The notes under the pieces: model-generated
The model's database searches: none
What the model was told of the DNA's origin: nothing
What the model saw: only the letters and a program-made list of their open reading frames with translations
Program-made: the position numbers and the translations under genes
Shown: in pieces, positions 43,132 through 52,320 of the stretch
How positions within the stretch are numbered: the stretch's first letter is position 1
Layout of the letters: each line of letters begins with the position of its first letter
Source of the DNA: an uncultured Mucilaginibacter sp.
Lineage (GTDB): Bacteria; Bacteroidota; Bacteroidia; Sphingobacteriales; Sphingobacteriaceae
Reading direction: 5' to 3'
Length of the DNA stretch: 64,000 bases
Assembly: GCF_946479965.1 (NCBI RefSeq)
Contig: NZ_CAMLHX010000003.1
Location: forward strand, 1 to 64,000

Positions 43132-44085
43132 ATGATCAGAATATTAGCTAACGATGGAATTGATCCCATCGGCAAAAAAATGTTAGAAGATGCAGGTTTC
43201 GAAGTGGATACCAATAACATTCCACAGGACGAACTGCCTGTTAAATTACAAAACTACGATGCCATTACCGTGCGCAGCGCAACTAAAGTGCGTAAAGCGT
43301 TAATTGATGCCTGCCCAAATCTGAAATTGATTGGTCGCGGTGGGGTAGGTGTAGACAATATTGATGTTGACTACGCTAAAGAAAAGGGCATTGGGGTTTA
43401 CAATACCCCAGCTTCATCTTCTTTATCAGTGGCCGAACTTGTATTTAGTCACCTGTTTACGGGTGTTAGGTTTTTACAGGATAGCAACCGCAAAATGCCG
43501 GTTGAAGGCAATACCAAATTTAACGACCTGAAAAAGGCTTATGCTAAAGGTGTTGAGCTGCGTGGTCGTACTTTAGGTATAGTTGGTTTTGGCCGTATCG
43601 GTCGCGAGGTAGCTAAAATAGCTATCGGCGTAGGTATGGATGTAATTGCTTATGACCTTTTCCCTTTCAATCCAGAAGTTGAGATCACATTAGGTACAGG
43701 TGGTACTAAAGTTAACGTAACAGTTAAAACCGCCACTTTAGACGAGATCATCAAAACAGCAGACTTTATTACTTTACACACACCTTTTGTTGACAAAGCC
43801 CTTTTAGGTGCCGAAGAATTAGCGCAATTGAAAAAAGGCGTTGGCCTGGTTAACTGCTCACGCGGTGGCCTTATTGACGAGTTAGCTTTAGTTGATGCTT
43901 TAAACAGCGGTCAGATATCTTTCGCGGCGTTAGACGTGTTTGATAACGAGCCTACGCCACGTGCTGAGATCATCACTCACCCTAAAATCTCGTTAACCCC
44001 GCACATTGGCGCGGCAACTAACGAGGCGCAGGAACGTATTGGTGTTGAGCTAGCCAGCTTGATCATCGGCCATTTTACCAAGTAA
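43132..44085 (+). CDS. serA: D-3-phosphoglycerate dehydrogenase (short form)
   Basis: 317 residues, the short form without an ACT or intervening regulatory domain. The NAD-binding domain has [17 protein letters not shown]. Catalytic residues are in [15 protein letters not shown] (Arg of the pair), [19 protein letters not shown] (Glu) and LTPHIGAAT (His). It oxidises 3-phosphoglycerate to start serine synthesis. Lacking an ACT domain, it may not be feedback-inhibited by serine in the usual way. It follows serC and is closed by a terminator. Confidence 0.96.
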   Translation: MIRILANDGIDPIGKKMLEDAGFEVDTNNIPQDELPVKLQNYDAITVRSATKVRKALIDACPNLKLIGRGGVGVDNIDVDYAKEKGIGVYNTPASSSLSVAELVFSHLFTGVRFLQDSNRKMPVEGNTKFNDLKKAYAKGVELRGRTLGIVGFGRIGREVAKIAIGVGMDVIAYDLFPFNPEVEITLGTGGTKVNVTVKTATLDEIIKTADFITLHTPFVDKALLGAEELAQLKKGVGLVNCSRGGLIDELALVDALNSGQISFAALDVFDNEPTPRAEIITHPKISLTPHIGAATNEAQERIGVELASLIIGHFTK

Positions 44086-44106
44086 TTTCTATTTACTACA
44101 TAGACT

Positions 44107-44136
44107 AAGGCTTCCGATTTATCGGGGGCCTTTTTT
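44107..44136 (+). terminator. Terminator after serA
   Basis: An 11-bp stem (AAGGCTTCCGA with TCGGGGGCCTT, two G-U pairs), TTTA loop, then a T run. Confidence 0.85.
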
Positions 44137-44152
44137 GTTTAAGTACAAATAG

Positions 44153-44160
44153 TACATTTG
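44153..44160 (+). promoter_or_regulatory. -7 box upstream of the UMF1-type transporter
   Basis: TACATTTG ends 16 bases before the ATG at 44177; a TTG lies 15 bases upstream of it. The mRNA leader would be very short. Confidence 0.5.
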
Positions 44161-44176
44161 TTTACCTTTAACCACC

Positions 44177-45481
44177 ATGACCGCTAAAAACGACAAAAAG
44201 ACCATCCGCGCCTGGGCTATGTTTGATTGGGCCAATTCGGCTTATAACCTCGTAATTACTTCCACAGTATTTCCGGCATATTATGTGGCGATAACAGAGA
44301 ACGCCGAAAACGGCGATCGGGTTAGCTTCTTCGGTCATAGGTTTGTTAACACAGCGTTATCAAATTATGCTTTGGCGGCAGCTTACCTGGTTATTGTACT
44401 GATGCTTCCGGTATTGACCTCGATTGCCGATTATCGTGGCAGCAAGAAAAGCTTTATGCAGTTTTTTACATGGCTGGGTGCTACAGCATGCTGCTGCCTT
44501 TACTTTTTTAAGTTAGATAATTTAGAACTTGGTATTATTTGCTTCGCATTAGCAGCGATAGGATATAGTGGCGGTTTTGTATTTTATAACTCTTATTTAC
44601 CCGAGATAGCTACTGTTGATAAACAGGATGCTGTTAGTGCCAAAGGCTTTAGCTACGGATATATAGGCAGCATGATCATTCAAGTGATCTGCTTTGTGTT
44701 TGTACTAGCTCCGGAGACATTTGGGATAACTGATAAAAGCTTTCCGGCCCGGCTGTCCTTCTTGCTAGTAGGGTTGTGGTGGATCGGCTTTGCACAAATT
44801 CCGTTTAAAGTATTACCTGGTGGAACGGCAAAAATGGTTAATAAACAGGTTAGCGTTTTACGTGGCGGCTTTATTGAGTTGGGTAAGGTCTGGCAACAGG
44901 TAAAACAAATGCCTTTACTTAAACGCTATTTGCCGGCATTCTTTTTTTATAGCATGGGCGTGCAAACCATTATGCTGGCAGCGGCGGGCTTTGGGGCAAA
45001 GGTGTTACATCTACCAACAACCAGTTTGATAACCATTATCCTTATCATCCAACTGGTGGCCATACTGGGTGCCAATTTAATGTCTAAATTATCAGCAAAA
45101 CATGGTAATGTGCCTGTGCTAACAGGTGTTGTAACGATCTGGATATTGATTTGTATGTTGGCTTACTTTATTACTACCGCTACACAGTTTTATCTGTTGG
45201 CTGCTGTTGTTGGTTTGGTAATGGGAGGCATCCAGTCGTTGTCCCGGTCCACCTATTCAAAGTATCTGCCCCAGGATGCTACTGATACAGCCTCATTCTT
45301 CAGTTTTTACGATGTTACCGAGAAGCTGGCTATTGTTGGTGGTATGTTCAGTTTTGCTTTGATAGAAGATCTTACAGGCAGTATGCGTAACTCCATCTTA
45401 GCCCTGGGCTTTTTCTTTGTGATAGGATTGGCGTGGCTGCTGGCTCTTGGCCGGTTAAAAAATCAAGACAAATCCTCATAG
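44177..45481 (+). CDS. MFS transporter, UMF1/Atg22-like
   Basis: 434 residues with about 12 hydrophobic helices. The N-terminal RAWAMFDWANSAYNLVITS and the segment FYNSYLPEIA are typical of the UMF1 (Atg22-like) branch of the major facilitator superfamily. A conserved late segment GLVMGGIQSLSRSTYSKYLP is also typical. Bacterial members are poorly characterised; yeast Atg22 exports amino acids from the vacuole. The substrate is not known. The promoter box places its start close to the ATG. It ends against a TGTTGCA-rich repeat that faces the convergent GH43 gene. Confidence 0.93.
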   Translation: MTAKNDKKTIRAWAMFDWANSAYNLVITSTVFPAYYVAITENAENGDRVSFFGHRFVNTALSNYALAAAYLVIVLMLPVLTSIADYRGSKKSFMQFFTWLGATACCCLYFFKLDNLELGIICFALAAIGYSGGFVFYNSYLPEIATVDKQDAVSAKGFSYGYIGSMIIQVICFVFVLAPETFGITDKSFPARLSFLLVGLWWIGFAQIPFKVLPGGTAKMVNKQVSVLRGGFIELGKVWQQVKQMPLLKRYLPAFFFYSMGVQTIMLAAAGFGAKVLHLPTTSLITIILIIQLVAILGANLMSKLSAKHGNVPVLTGVVTIWILICMLAYFITTATQFYLLAAVVGLVMGGIQSLSRSTYSKYLPQDATDTASFFSFYDVTEKLAIVGGMFSFALIEDLTGSMRNSILALGFFFVIGLAWLLALGRLKNQDKSS

Positions 45482-45489
45482 CAAAGCAG

Positions 45490-45609
45490 CGTGTTGCAGA
45501 AATATATACAACACTTTGCAACACTTGCAACAGCGTTTTTTGTAATACCTTGATTATTAAAATCTTGTGAAAAGTAAATGTTGAAACATGCAACACTTTG
45601 CAACAGCAT
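45490..45609. repeat. TGTTGCA-rich interspersed element, copy 2
   Basis: The second copy of the element at 10328-10460, with the same order of words and an exact 22-base match (45585-45606). It can form terminator-like hairpins followed by T runs on the plus strand and lies between convergent genes. Confidence 0.7.
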
Positions 45610-46620
45610 TTACTTCGTTCCCGATGGTTTTTTCATTGCTTCACCATCTTTTAACGGCACCCCAAAGTTAGGCGTTCCATCCTTATTCCATGTAAATTTT
45701 TGAGCACGTGGTGCGCGTTTGCCGCCGCAACCATCGCCGGGGTTGGCATTGGCATGGTATAATATCCAATCCTCCTTACCATCAGGCGACTTAAAGAAGG
45801 AGTTGTGACCCGGCGCATAGATCTTATTTGCCGGATTTTGCGAAAATAACGGCTGTGGCGATTTCTTCCATGATTGGCTGTCTAACAAATCAGCATTTGC
45901 CGAAGCTGTTAACATACCCAAAGCATAAAAATCCGTCCAGCAGCCGCTTGCGGAGTAGATCAGGAAGATCTTATCGCCACGCTTTAATATCTGCGGACCT
46001 TCATTCACCAAAACTCCAATTCCGCTGTTGTTTTCCCAGCTATAAGTCGGACTTGATAATCCTACCCGCTTGCTGCTTATCGTCCATGGGTTACTCATTT
46101 GGGCTATATAGATACTCTGCATCCCGTTTTTATCGCCTTCCCAGCCAGACCATAGCATATACATTTTGCCTTTTTGCTCAAACACGGTAGCGTCAATGGC
46201 CCATTTATTTGCGGCATCGCTTACCTGGCCCTTAAAGGTCCATTCGCCCTTTGTAGGATCGGCTGAAGGGTTTTCAATCACATACATGCGGTGATGATCG
46301 TTAACGCCGTCATCAGCCGCAAAATACATGTACCATTTGCTTTGTAAGTAATGAAGTTCCGGTGCCCAAATCTCTTTGCCATAGGTGGTACCTGAAGGTG
46401 GTGTCCATACCACTGTTTTCTCTGCCGATTTTAATTCGGTAAGGTCCTTCGTTTTCCATATTGTTAGGTTGCGGCCCGTTGTTTGGGTGTAATAATAATA
46501 GCCATCCTTGTAAATATTCCATGGGTCGGCGCCTGATGGCAGCAGGGGATTGTTAAAAGTTTGGGCGAAAGTGGTAGTAAAAGTTATATGGAGGAGTAGA
46601 AGGGTTAAAAGCTTTTTCAT
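45610..46620 (-). CDS. GH43 family glycoside hydrolase
   Basis: 336 residues with a signal peptide ending at TFAQ. A five-bladed propeller pattern is visible. The catalytic base Asp32 lies in PSGADPWNIYKDGYYYY, EIWAPELHY is the usual blade motif, an Asp in KWAIDATVFEQKG fits the pKa modulator, and a Glu in LVNEGPQILKRG fits the acid. GH43 enzymes are mostly alpha-L-arabinofuranosidases or beta-xylosidases acting on plant side chains. It stands alone, about 17 kb from the sus-like locus, but could serve the same arabinogalactan-type substrate. Exported. Confidence 0.92.
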   Translation of the reverse strand: MKKLLTLLLLHITFTTTFAQTFNNPLLPSGADPWNIYKDGYYYYTQTTGRNLTIWKTKDLTELKSAEKTVVWTPPSGTTYGKEIWAPELHYLQSKWYMYFAADDGVNDHHRMYVIENPSADPTKGEWTFKGQVSDAANKWAIDATVFEQKGKMYMLWSGWEGDKNGMQSIYIAQMSNPWTISSKRVGLSSPTYSWENNSGIGVLVNEGPQILKRGDKIFLIYSASGCWTDFYALGMLTASANADLLDSQSWKKSPQPLFSQNPANKIYAPGHNSFFKSPDGKEDWILYHANANPGDGCGGKRAPRAQKFTWNKDGTPNFGVPLKDGEAMKKPSGTK

Positions 46621-46701
46621 ATTTAACGTAAGGTAGCTCGAAAATATTAAATATTATATCATCACGTTAGGCAAAGTCCACAGCCTTTAATATCTTTAAC
46701 C

Positions 46702-47034
46702 ATGCTGCTTCATTTAGTTAAATTTAAAGGAAAGGGATTTTGGGTAATATTGCTGCCTATGTTATCCGCCTTTGTCTTATTCCAATTGGCAGAATTTCTT
46801 CCCATCAACAGAGACTTTGTAGGAGCGATCGCGCTCACCATTTCAGGGACATTGTTGTTTTTTTACGATAATCAAAGACCTACAATTGTTGAAGGTGACA
46901 TCATCAAAAAGAAAATTAAACTTCCCCGCGAAAAAAACAGAAACAGTATGATGTGGATCGAAGTGCGTTATTGGGGCTTGTTAATGGTAGTTGTTGGATT
47001 AATATGGATGGGGAATTTGCAGCAGTTTGTTTAA
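46702..47034 (+). CDS. Small membrane protein, 110 aa
   Basis: 110 residues with three hydrophobic stretches: VILLPMLSAFVLFQLAEFL, FVGAIALTISGTLLFFY and YWGLLMVVVGLIWMG. A basic/polar loop lies between them. No family is recognised. There is no signal peptide, so it is likely in the inner membrane with its charged loop (KKKIKLPREKNRN) in the cytoplasm. It diverges from the GH43 gene (81-base spacer) and converges with the next minus-strand gene. Confidence 0.65.
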   Translation: MLLHLVKFKGKGFWVILLPMLSAFVLFQLAEFLPINRDFVGAIALTISGTLLFFYDNQRPTIVEGDIIKKKIKLPREKNRNSMMWIEVRYWGLLMVVVGLIWMGNLQQFV

Positions 47035-47065
47035 TCGTATTGTTCAAATAACGCATTTACCATTT

Positions 47066-47530
47066 TTAAAACCCTCTAAAATTAGGCCGGCTTATCAGCG
47101 GAGAAAACGACCAGGGCACCGAGCTCAAAATAATCAGCAAACCAACCGTAAACCAGATCGCCATTGTTTTATATTTCTCTTTATCGGTTTCCTTTCGTTT
47201 CGCTTTAACGGAGCCAATAGTGATAACTGTAATGCCTATCAGCATCATAGCAATATGCTCCATACCAAAAAAGCGAATGATACGCTCGTGAACGGCAGTG
47301 CTGAAGTTATGTAAGAAGTAAGAAACTATAGGACTTATAAAATAAAGACTGATACCAAGTATCAACTGCACATGTGCTATTGTAGCCGTAATGTGCCTAA
47401 CCGAATTGTCAAACTTTAAATAAGGTTTGTTTAATAACCATCCCTGATATGCATTGAAAATGGCAAAAATCAGGCTGCCCAATACCAGCCAACGTGTTAA
47501 AGAATGTAGCGCTAATAAGGTTGGATACAT
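47066..47530 (-). CDS. Four-helix membrane protein, cytochrome b-like pattern
   Basis: 154 residues from the ATG of MYPTLLALHSLTRW; a start 30 bases upstream is possible. There are four hydrophobic helices with histidines near membrane faces: LLALHSLTRWLVLGS, VRHITATIAHVQLILGISLYF, GMEHIAMMLIGITVI and a last helix FTVGLLIILSSVPW. This spacing of histidines is like small membrane cytochrome b proteins common in this phylum, but haem binding is inferred. It converges with the 110-residue protein. Confidence 0.7.
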   Translation of the reverse strand: MYPTLLALHSLTRWLVLGSLIFAIFNAYQGWLLNKPYLKFDNSVRHITATIAHVQLILGISLYFISPIVSYFLHNFSTAVHERIIRFFGMEHIAMMLIGITVITIGSVKAKRKETDKEKYKTMAIWFTVGLLIILSSVPWSFSPLISRPNFRGF

Positions 47531-47672
47531 ATATATGTAGACGAATTTGTTTACAAACATATTTTAAAATTCGTTCAATTTATATTGTATTGCAAAATAG
47601 ACAGTTAGTAAAAACTACGTTATCAAATGCAAAAAAGCTTGAAATAACACGCAGCAATAGGTATTTTGGGCA

Positions 47673-48356
47673 ATGTATGATTCTATGCCGCAACACGATA
47701 CTTTTTTAAGCCGACTTGATGATCTAAAAAAAATTGCTGATGAGTTACCCGTTGCCATTATTGTTCACCGGGTTGACACCATGCAAATTGTTTACATGAA
47801 TAGTACCGGGCTAAATGAATTAGGCACCAGTCACCAGGAGTTGGAGCAACTAAAACCCGAAGAATATTACCTCAAATATTTTAATAGCGATGGCACTGAG
47901 GACGTTGTGCCTAAAGTAATGCTATTTATTAAAGCCAAAGGCGCTGCGGACAGGATATCGTATTTTCAACAGGTGCGTACCGCCCATTCAACCGAATGGC
48001 AGTTGTATGTAAGTAATACCCGTGTTTTTAACAGGGATGAAAACGGAGATGCCACCCATTTGCTAACAACCGCCAGCGTACTTGATCCTGTGCATCATAT
48101 TACAGCCAAGGTGGGCCGCCTGGTTGACGAAATTTCCTTCTTGCGCCAAAGCAATCGGCTTTTTTTAAGTCTTACCAAACGCGAAAAAGAAATACTTGCA
48201 TTAATGGCGCTGGGTTTAAGCTCGATAGAAATTGCTGATAAACTTTTTATCTCAATTGCCACCACCAACACGCACAGAAAGAACATCCGAGCAAAGCTTA
48301 GGTTAAAAAACAATTTCGAGACCGTAAAATTCGCGCAAGCTTATAACCTCATTTAA
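47673..48356 (+). CDS. PAS-LuxR type transcription regulator
   Basis: 227 residues. The N-terminal part (about 10-135) looks like a PAS domain: LPVAIIVHRVDTMQIVYMNS, then YFQQVRTAHSTEWQLYVSNT. The C-terminal 65 residues are a LuxR helix-turn-helix: LTKREKEILALMALGLSSIE, the recognition helix SIATTNTHRKNIRAKL, and the trailing LKNNFETVKFA. It therefore probably binds DNA in response to a small ligand or redox signal. It stands 111 bases upstream of the exported oxidase cassette on the same strand, so it may control it; this is inferred from position only. Confidence 0.9.
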   Translation: MYDSMPQHDTFLSRLDDLKKIADELPVAIIVHRVDTMQIVYMNSTGLNELGTSHQELEQLKPEEYYLKYFNSDGTEDVVPKVMLFIKAKGAADRISYFQQVRTAHSTEWQLYVSNTRVFNRDENGDATHLLTTASVLDPVHHITAKVGRLVDEISFLRQSNRLFLSLTKREKEILALMALGLSSIEIADKLFISIATTNTHRKNIRAKLRLKNNFETVKFAQAYNLI

Positions 48357-48467
48357 TTATAATAGTTCCGCACTATTTCGCTTTATCTTTCTTTTTTCAT
48401 AAATTCCGCCTATAAATGCCAAAAGCATTTTCATTGACTGAAACTTCCTGTTTTAAAGCTGTTTAAC

Positions 48468-50060
48468 TTGGAAAAATTTACCAGGCGAAATTTTTTAGGT
48501 AAAGGCGCTATGCTTGCGGGGGCGGCGTATCCGGCCATGCTGGCTTTGGGTATGTTAAAGTCATCCGAGGCACACGCTTTCGATCTACCCGGCAGCGGCG
48601 ATGGTAAAAAAATCATCATTTTAGGTGGAGGTTTAGCAGGTATGACCTGCGCCTATGAGCTCACCAAATTAGGCTACAATTGCACCATTTTAGAAGCCCG
48701 CAAACGCGCAGGCGGTCGCTGTTTCAGCATCCGCAACGGCAGCACCAACACAGAAATTGACAGGCCAACTGCAACTGCAACTTTCGATCCGGGTATGTAT
48801 TTCAACGCCGGTCCCTCACGCATTCCGCATCACCACAAACTTACCCTGCATTATTGCAAGGAATTGGGTGTACCTATCCAGGTGTATAACAATGTTAACG
48901 AGGGCGCTTATTATTTTGCAGAAGGCAAGGGACCTTTATCCAACAAAAAAATACGTGCCCGCGAAGTGCATAACGATATGCGTGGCTACATGACAGAACT
49001 GCTGTCAAAAAGTATTGATAAAAGCGGATTGGATGCCAGCCTAAGCAAAGAGGATGTAGAGAAAGTAATGATGTACCTGGCTGCCGAGGGTGGCTTGGAC
49101 ATTGACAAGCTTTATAAAGCATCCGCAAGGCGTGGATATACCGAAGCACCTGGCGCAGGCGCACAATCGGGCAAAGTAGCAGAGGCGAACAAACTAGCTG
49201 ATATACTGCATTCAGGCTTGCTAGATCCGGATTTTTATAATGTGGCCGAGTATACCTATGAGCTGCAAATGACCATGTTTCAGGCCGTAGGTGGCATGGA
49301 TAATATTGCCAAAGCCTTGCAAGCCAAAGTAGCTACCATGCTAAAATTGGGCGCAGAGGTTACGGCTATAACCAACTTACCCGAAGGCGTTAAAGTAATC
49401 TATAGGGATGCGACAGGTACGCACGAATTGCAGGGCGACCTGTGTATCTGCACCATACCGCTGCCTGTGCTAAGTAATATCAACACTAATTTTTCAGGCG
49501 ATGTAAGCAGGGCGATAGACTATATCGCTTATATAAAAACAGGCAAGATAGGCCTGCAGTTTAAACGTAGATTTTGGGAAGAGGACGACCAGATCTATGG
49601 TGGAATAACGCATACCAATAATGAGCTCACCCAGATATTTTACCCATCCAACGATTATTTGGGTAAAAAAGGGATACTAATAGGCTACTATAACTTTGAG
49701 GAAAAGGCCCACAACACCGGCAAACTAAGCTATGCCGACCGCGAGAAACTGGCGCTGCAAAAGGGTAGGCTGATCCATCCACAATATGATAAGGAGTTCG
49801 AAAAGTCGTTCTCGGTAAGCTGGCATAACACCAAATACAGCTTGGGTGGCTGGGCGGAGTACGACAGCGAAACACGCAAAAATTATTACCCGGTACTGTT
49901 AAAGCCCGATAAGCAGGTATACTTTGCAGGCGAGCATCTAACGTATTTAAACGCCTGGATGGCAGGCGCATTTGAGTCGGCGCGCAGCGTAGTTGCGGCT
50001 GTGCATGCAAGGGTAACAGAGCAGCGGGTAAGTTATCCGGCCAATAACATTAAAGGTTAA
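48468..50060 (+). CDS. Tat-exported flavin monoamine oxidase family protein
   Basis: 530 residues from a TTG start, needed to include the twin-arginine signal (TRRNFLGKGAMLAGAAYP, cut near AHAF). The FAD-binding dinucleotide motif is IIILGGGLAGMTCAYEL with ILEARKRAGGRC after it. The C-terminal FAD part reads VYFAGEHLTYLNAWMAGAFESA. The family covers L-amino acid, polyamine and monoamine oxidases; it makes an imine or aldehyde plus hydrogen peroxide from a primary amine. Being Tat-exported with a bound cofactor, it works in the periplasm. It is the first gene of a tightly spaced cassette with an aminotransferase and a Hint protein. Confidence 0.9.
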   Translation: MEKFTRRNFLGKGAMLAGAAYPAMLALGMLKSSEAHAFDLPGSGDGKKIIILGGGLAGMTCAYELTKLGYNCTILEARKRAGGRCFSIRNGSTNTEIDRPTATATFDPGMYFNAGPSRIPHHHKLTLHYCKELGVPIQVYNNVNEGAYYFAEGKGPLSNKKIRAREVHNDMRGYMTELLSKSIDKSGLDASLSKEDVEKVMMYLAAEGGLDIDKLYKASARRGYTEAPGAGAQSGKVAEANKLADILHSGLLDPDFYNVAEYTYELQMTMFQAVGGMDNIAKALQAKVATMLKLGAEVTAITNLPEGVKVIYRDATGTHELQGDLCICTIPLPVLSNINTNFSGDVSRAIDYIAYIKTGKIGLQFKRRFWEEDDQIYGGITHTNNELTQIFYPSNDYLGKKGILIGYYNFEEKAHNTGKLSYADREKLALQKGRLIHPQYDKEFEKSFSVSWHNTKYSLGGWAEYDSETRKNYYPVLLKPDKQVYFAGEHLTYLNAWMAGAFESARSVVAAVHARVTEQRVSYPANNIKG

Positions 50061-50083
50061 CAGACAATATTAAATTTAAGGAT

Positions 50084-51247
50084 ATGGCAAACATCAATCG
50101 CAGAACCTGGATCAGAACCAGCGCTTTAATGGCCGGTGGCGCGGCTTTTCTGCGCGGTGGCGTAGAAAAATTATCGGCAATGCCGGTATTGAAAAGAGTA
50201 AAAACCACTGCTATAAAAGAGCAAACGTTTTTGGAGAGCATTCCGGCTGAGATAAAGGCCCGGTTAAGCGCCAACGAAAACCCTTTCGGTCCGTCGCCGG
50301 CTGTCAAAAAAGCTATTCAGGATACGATAGATGTTGGTTTCAGATATCCGATGGACCTTTACGGGCAGTTAGTTGATAAAATTGCCGCCTTTGAAGGTGT
50401 AAAGCGCGAAAATATCCTGATGAATGCCGGTTCATCGCCATTGTTGTTGGCTGCGGCTATGGAGTACAGCAAAGGCGGAAAAAGTATCATTACCGGCGAT
50501 CCATCATACGAAGACCTTCCATCAACAGCAGAAGGTTTCGGAGGAAAATGGATCAAAGTACCGCTAACGCCGGAGTTTAAACTCGACCTGGATGCAATGG
50601 AAGCTAAAGTGGACGGCAATACCGGCCTGGTTTATATCTGCAATCCAAACAACCCAACTGCCACTGTTTTAGATACGGCAAAATTGAAAGCCTTTATTGA
50701 GCGGGTATCTAAAAAAGCCACTGTTTTTGTTGATGAGGCTTATATTGATTACCTGCCCGACCCAAAAGCCGCCAGTATGATGAGTGCCGTTTTAGCCGGC
50801 CAAAATGTTATCGTAGCGCGTACATTCTCTAAACTATATGGCTTTGCCGGCCTGCGCTGTGGCTATTTAATTGCACAGCCTAAAACAACCGAGATGTTGA
50901 GTAACTTAACATCCGGCGCGTTTAATATGTCGGCCACAACGGTAGCGGGCGCTATAGCAGGCTATAACGAAACTGCCTTTTTGCAGGATGCGCTTAAAAA
51001 AACCATCGCCTCAAAAGAGTATCTGTACAGTGTATTAAAAGCAGAGGGGTATACTTACATACCATCATCTGCTAACTTTGTACTGTTTCCGATTAAGATG
51101 GAAGGACGCAAGTTTGCCGAAGAGATGGGTAAACGTGGTGTTGGTATTCGCATCTGGCAAATAAAAGACCAACATTACTGCCGGGTAAGCATCGGTACAA
51201 TGGATGAAATGAAGATCTTTGCTGAGGCTTTTAAACAGATATCATAA
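50084..51247 (+). CDS. Tat-signal PLP-dependent aminotransferase (HisC-like, fold type I)
   Basis: 387 residues. Begins with a twin-arginine signal (NRRTWIRTSALMAGGAAF). Residues about 60-385 are a class I/II aminotransferase like histidinol-phosphate aminotransferases: RLSANENPFGPSPAV, NAGSSPLLLAAAM, VYICNPNNPTATV, FVDEAYIDYLPD and the PLP lysine Lys250 in TFSKLYGFAGLRCGY. Aminotransferases are normally cytoplasmic, so an exported one is odd. It starts 23 bases after the oxidase gene. The two enzymes could act on the same amino substrate in the periplasm; neither the substrate nor its 2-oxo acid partner is known. Confidence 0.9.
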   Translation: MANINRRTWIRTSALMAGGAAFLRGGVEKLSAMPVLKRVKTTAIKEQTFLESIPAEIKARLSANENPFGPSPAVKKAIQDTIDVGFRYPMDLYGQLVDKIAAFEGVKRENILMNAGSSPLLLAAAMEYSKGGKSIITGDPSYEDLPSTAEGFGGKWIKVPLTPEFKLDLDAMEAKVDGNTGLVYICNPNNPTATVLDTAKLKAFIERVSKKATVFVDEAYIDYLPDPKAASMMSAVLAGQNVIVARTFSKLYGFAGLRCGYLIAQPKTTEMLSNLTSGAFNMSATTVAGAIAGYNETAFLQDALKKTIASKEYLYSVLKAEGYTYIPSSANFVLFPIKMEGRKFAEEMGKRGVGIRIWQIKDQHYCRVSIGTMDEMKIFAEAFKQIS

Positions 51248-51257
51248 CAATACTACT

Positions 51258-52256
51258 ATGCGCAGCTTACTAATTATGATTTGTTTTGTTGTTACAGCGA
51301 ACCTTGCGCTTGCTCAAACAGCAACGCCTAATCCACGGCCTTTAACTATGGCTGAGTATAAAAAAGGTAAAACCTTTAGCATTGCCGATCTGGACAAAGA
51401 TACTTATGTTAAGTTTGAAAACACTTATGTTTTGGATAGGTATGAAGGTCGGCCGGCTTATTTTATTACCGGTAGCGACGGCCTTAAAAAGCGCATAGAC
51501 CTGTACAAATTCATCGTCCGTGAGGGTATGCAGGAGATTGGCTTGATGGTGTTTTATACATCCGAAACCGGCAAAAGATACCAGGCGCTTGTACCTAATT
51601 TTACTGCCGATGCCGCAGTTTGGGAGGTTTACTTTGATGATATTGATAACATTAACAAGGTAGAGAAGAACTTTATACTCAAACTTTCTTATGTGCTATC
51701 AAAAGAGTTGAGTTTTCAGCAATATAAAGTGATAAATGGCGGTAAGGTTTCTAAAGAGGAGTCTGCTAAATACGGCACAGCTATCTGTTTCCCGGGGGAT
51801 GAATTGGTTACAATGAGTAACGGCTCAAAAAAACAATTAAAAGACGTAAAAAGCGGCGATAAGGTGATCACCATTGACCCGGTTACACATCAATCGTCTG
51901 CTACCGTTGTTAATGAACTTACAGAACACGAGCCTGAAAATTATGCGCTTACGCAATTGGTATTGGTGCTGGCAAAAGAGCATAAGGCTGCTACTGGCCT
52001 GAATGTTAATTTATCTGCAAAAGTGGTTAAGGCAACGCCTAATCACCCCATGCTTACTAAAACCGGCAACAGCAAAATAGGCGACATTCAGTTAGGAGAG
52101 CAGGTGCTTTGCCTTGACGAAGCAAGCGGTAAGTACGAAACATACACGGTTCTAAAGAAAAATGAACATGCGGAAGGTGTTCAAAAGGTGTATAATATTG
52201 TTGCTGAGAAGGGTAGTACGCTTATAATGAATGGCGTTATGGTGTTGCAAAAATAA
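51258..52256 (+). CDS. Secreted protein with C-terminal Hint (hedgehog/intein) domain
   Basis: 332 residues from the ATG of MRSLLIMICFVV; a signal peptide ends at ALAQ. Residues about 30-170 form an unrecognised domain. The Hint domain begins at Cys177 (AICFPGDELVTMSNGSKKQL) with the typical VKSGDKVITID, a block-B-type TPNH (Thr260, His263) and a final strand GSTLIMNGVMVLQK. There is no terminal His-Asn nor C-extein, so it could make a thioester or cleave, but not splice in the normal way. It starts 10 bases after the aminotransferase stop. Confidence 0.8.
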   Translation: MRSLLIMICFVVTANLALAQTATPNPRPLTMAEYKKGKTFSIADLDKDTYVKFENTYVLDRYEGRPAYFITGSDGLKKRIDLYKFIVREGMQEIGLMVFYTSETGKRYQALVPNFTADAAVWEVYFDDIDNINKVEKNFILKLSYVLSKELSFQQYKVINGGKVSKEESAKYGTAICFPGDELVTMSNGSKKQLKDVKSGDKVITIDPVTHQSSATVVNELTEHEPENYALTQLVLVLAKEHKAATGLNVNLSAKVVKATPNHPMLTKTGNSKIGDIQLGEQVLCLDEASGKYETYTVLKKNEHAEGVQKVYNIVAEKGSTLIMNGVMVLQK

Positions 52257-52320
52257 TGTTGATGCATCTAAACACATTGCCTTATGGCTTACTCAAAAGT
52301 TTTTCTGAAATTAGCCGGCG

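Noticed and set aside
47027..47314. Open frame on the plus strand overlapping the four-helix membrane protein gene
   Set aside because: It lies antisense to a gene with a clear membrane-helix pattern and has odd composition (His, Arg, Asn-rich).
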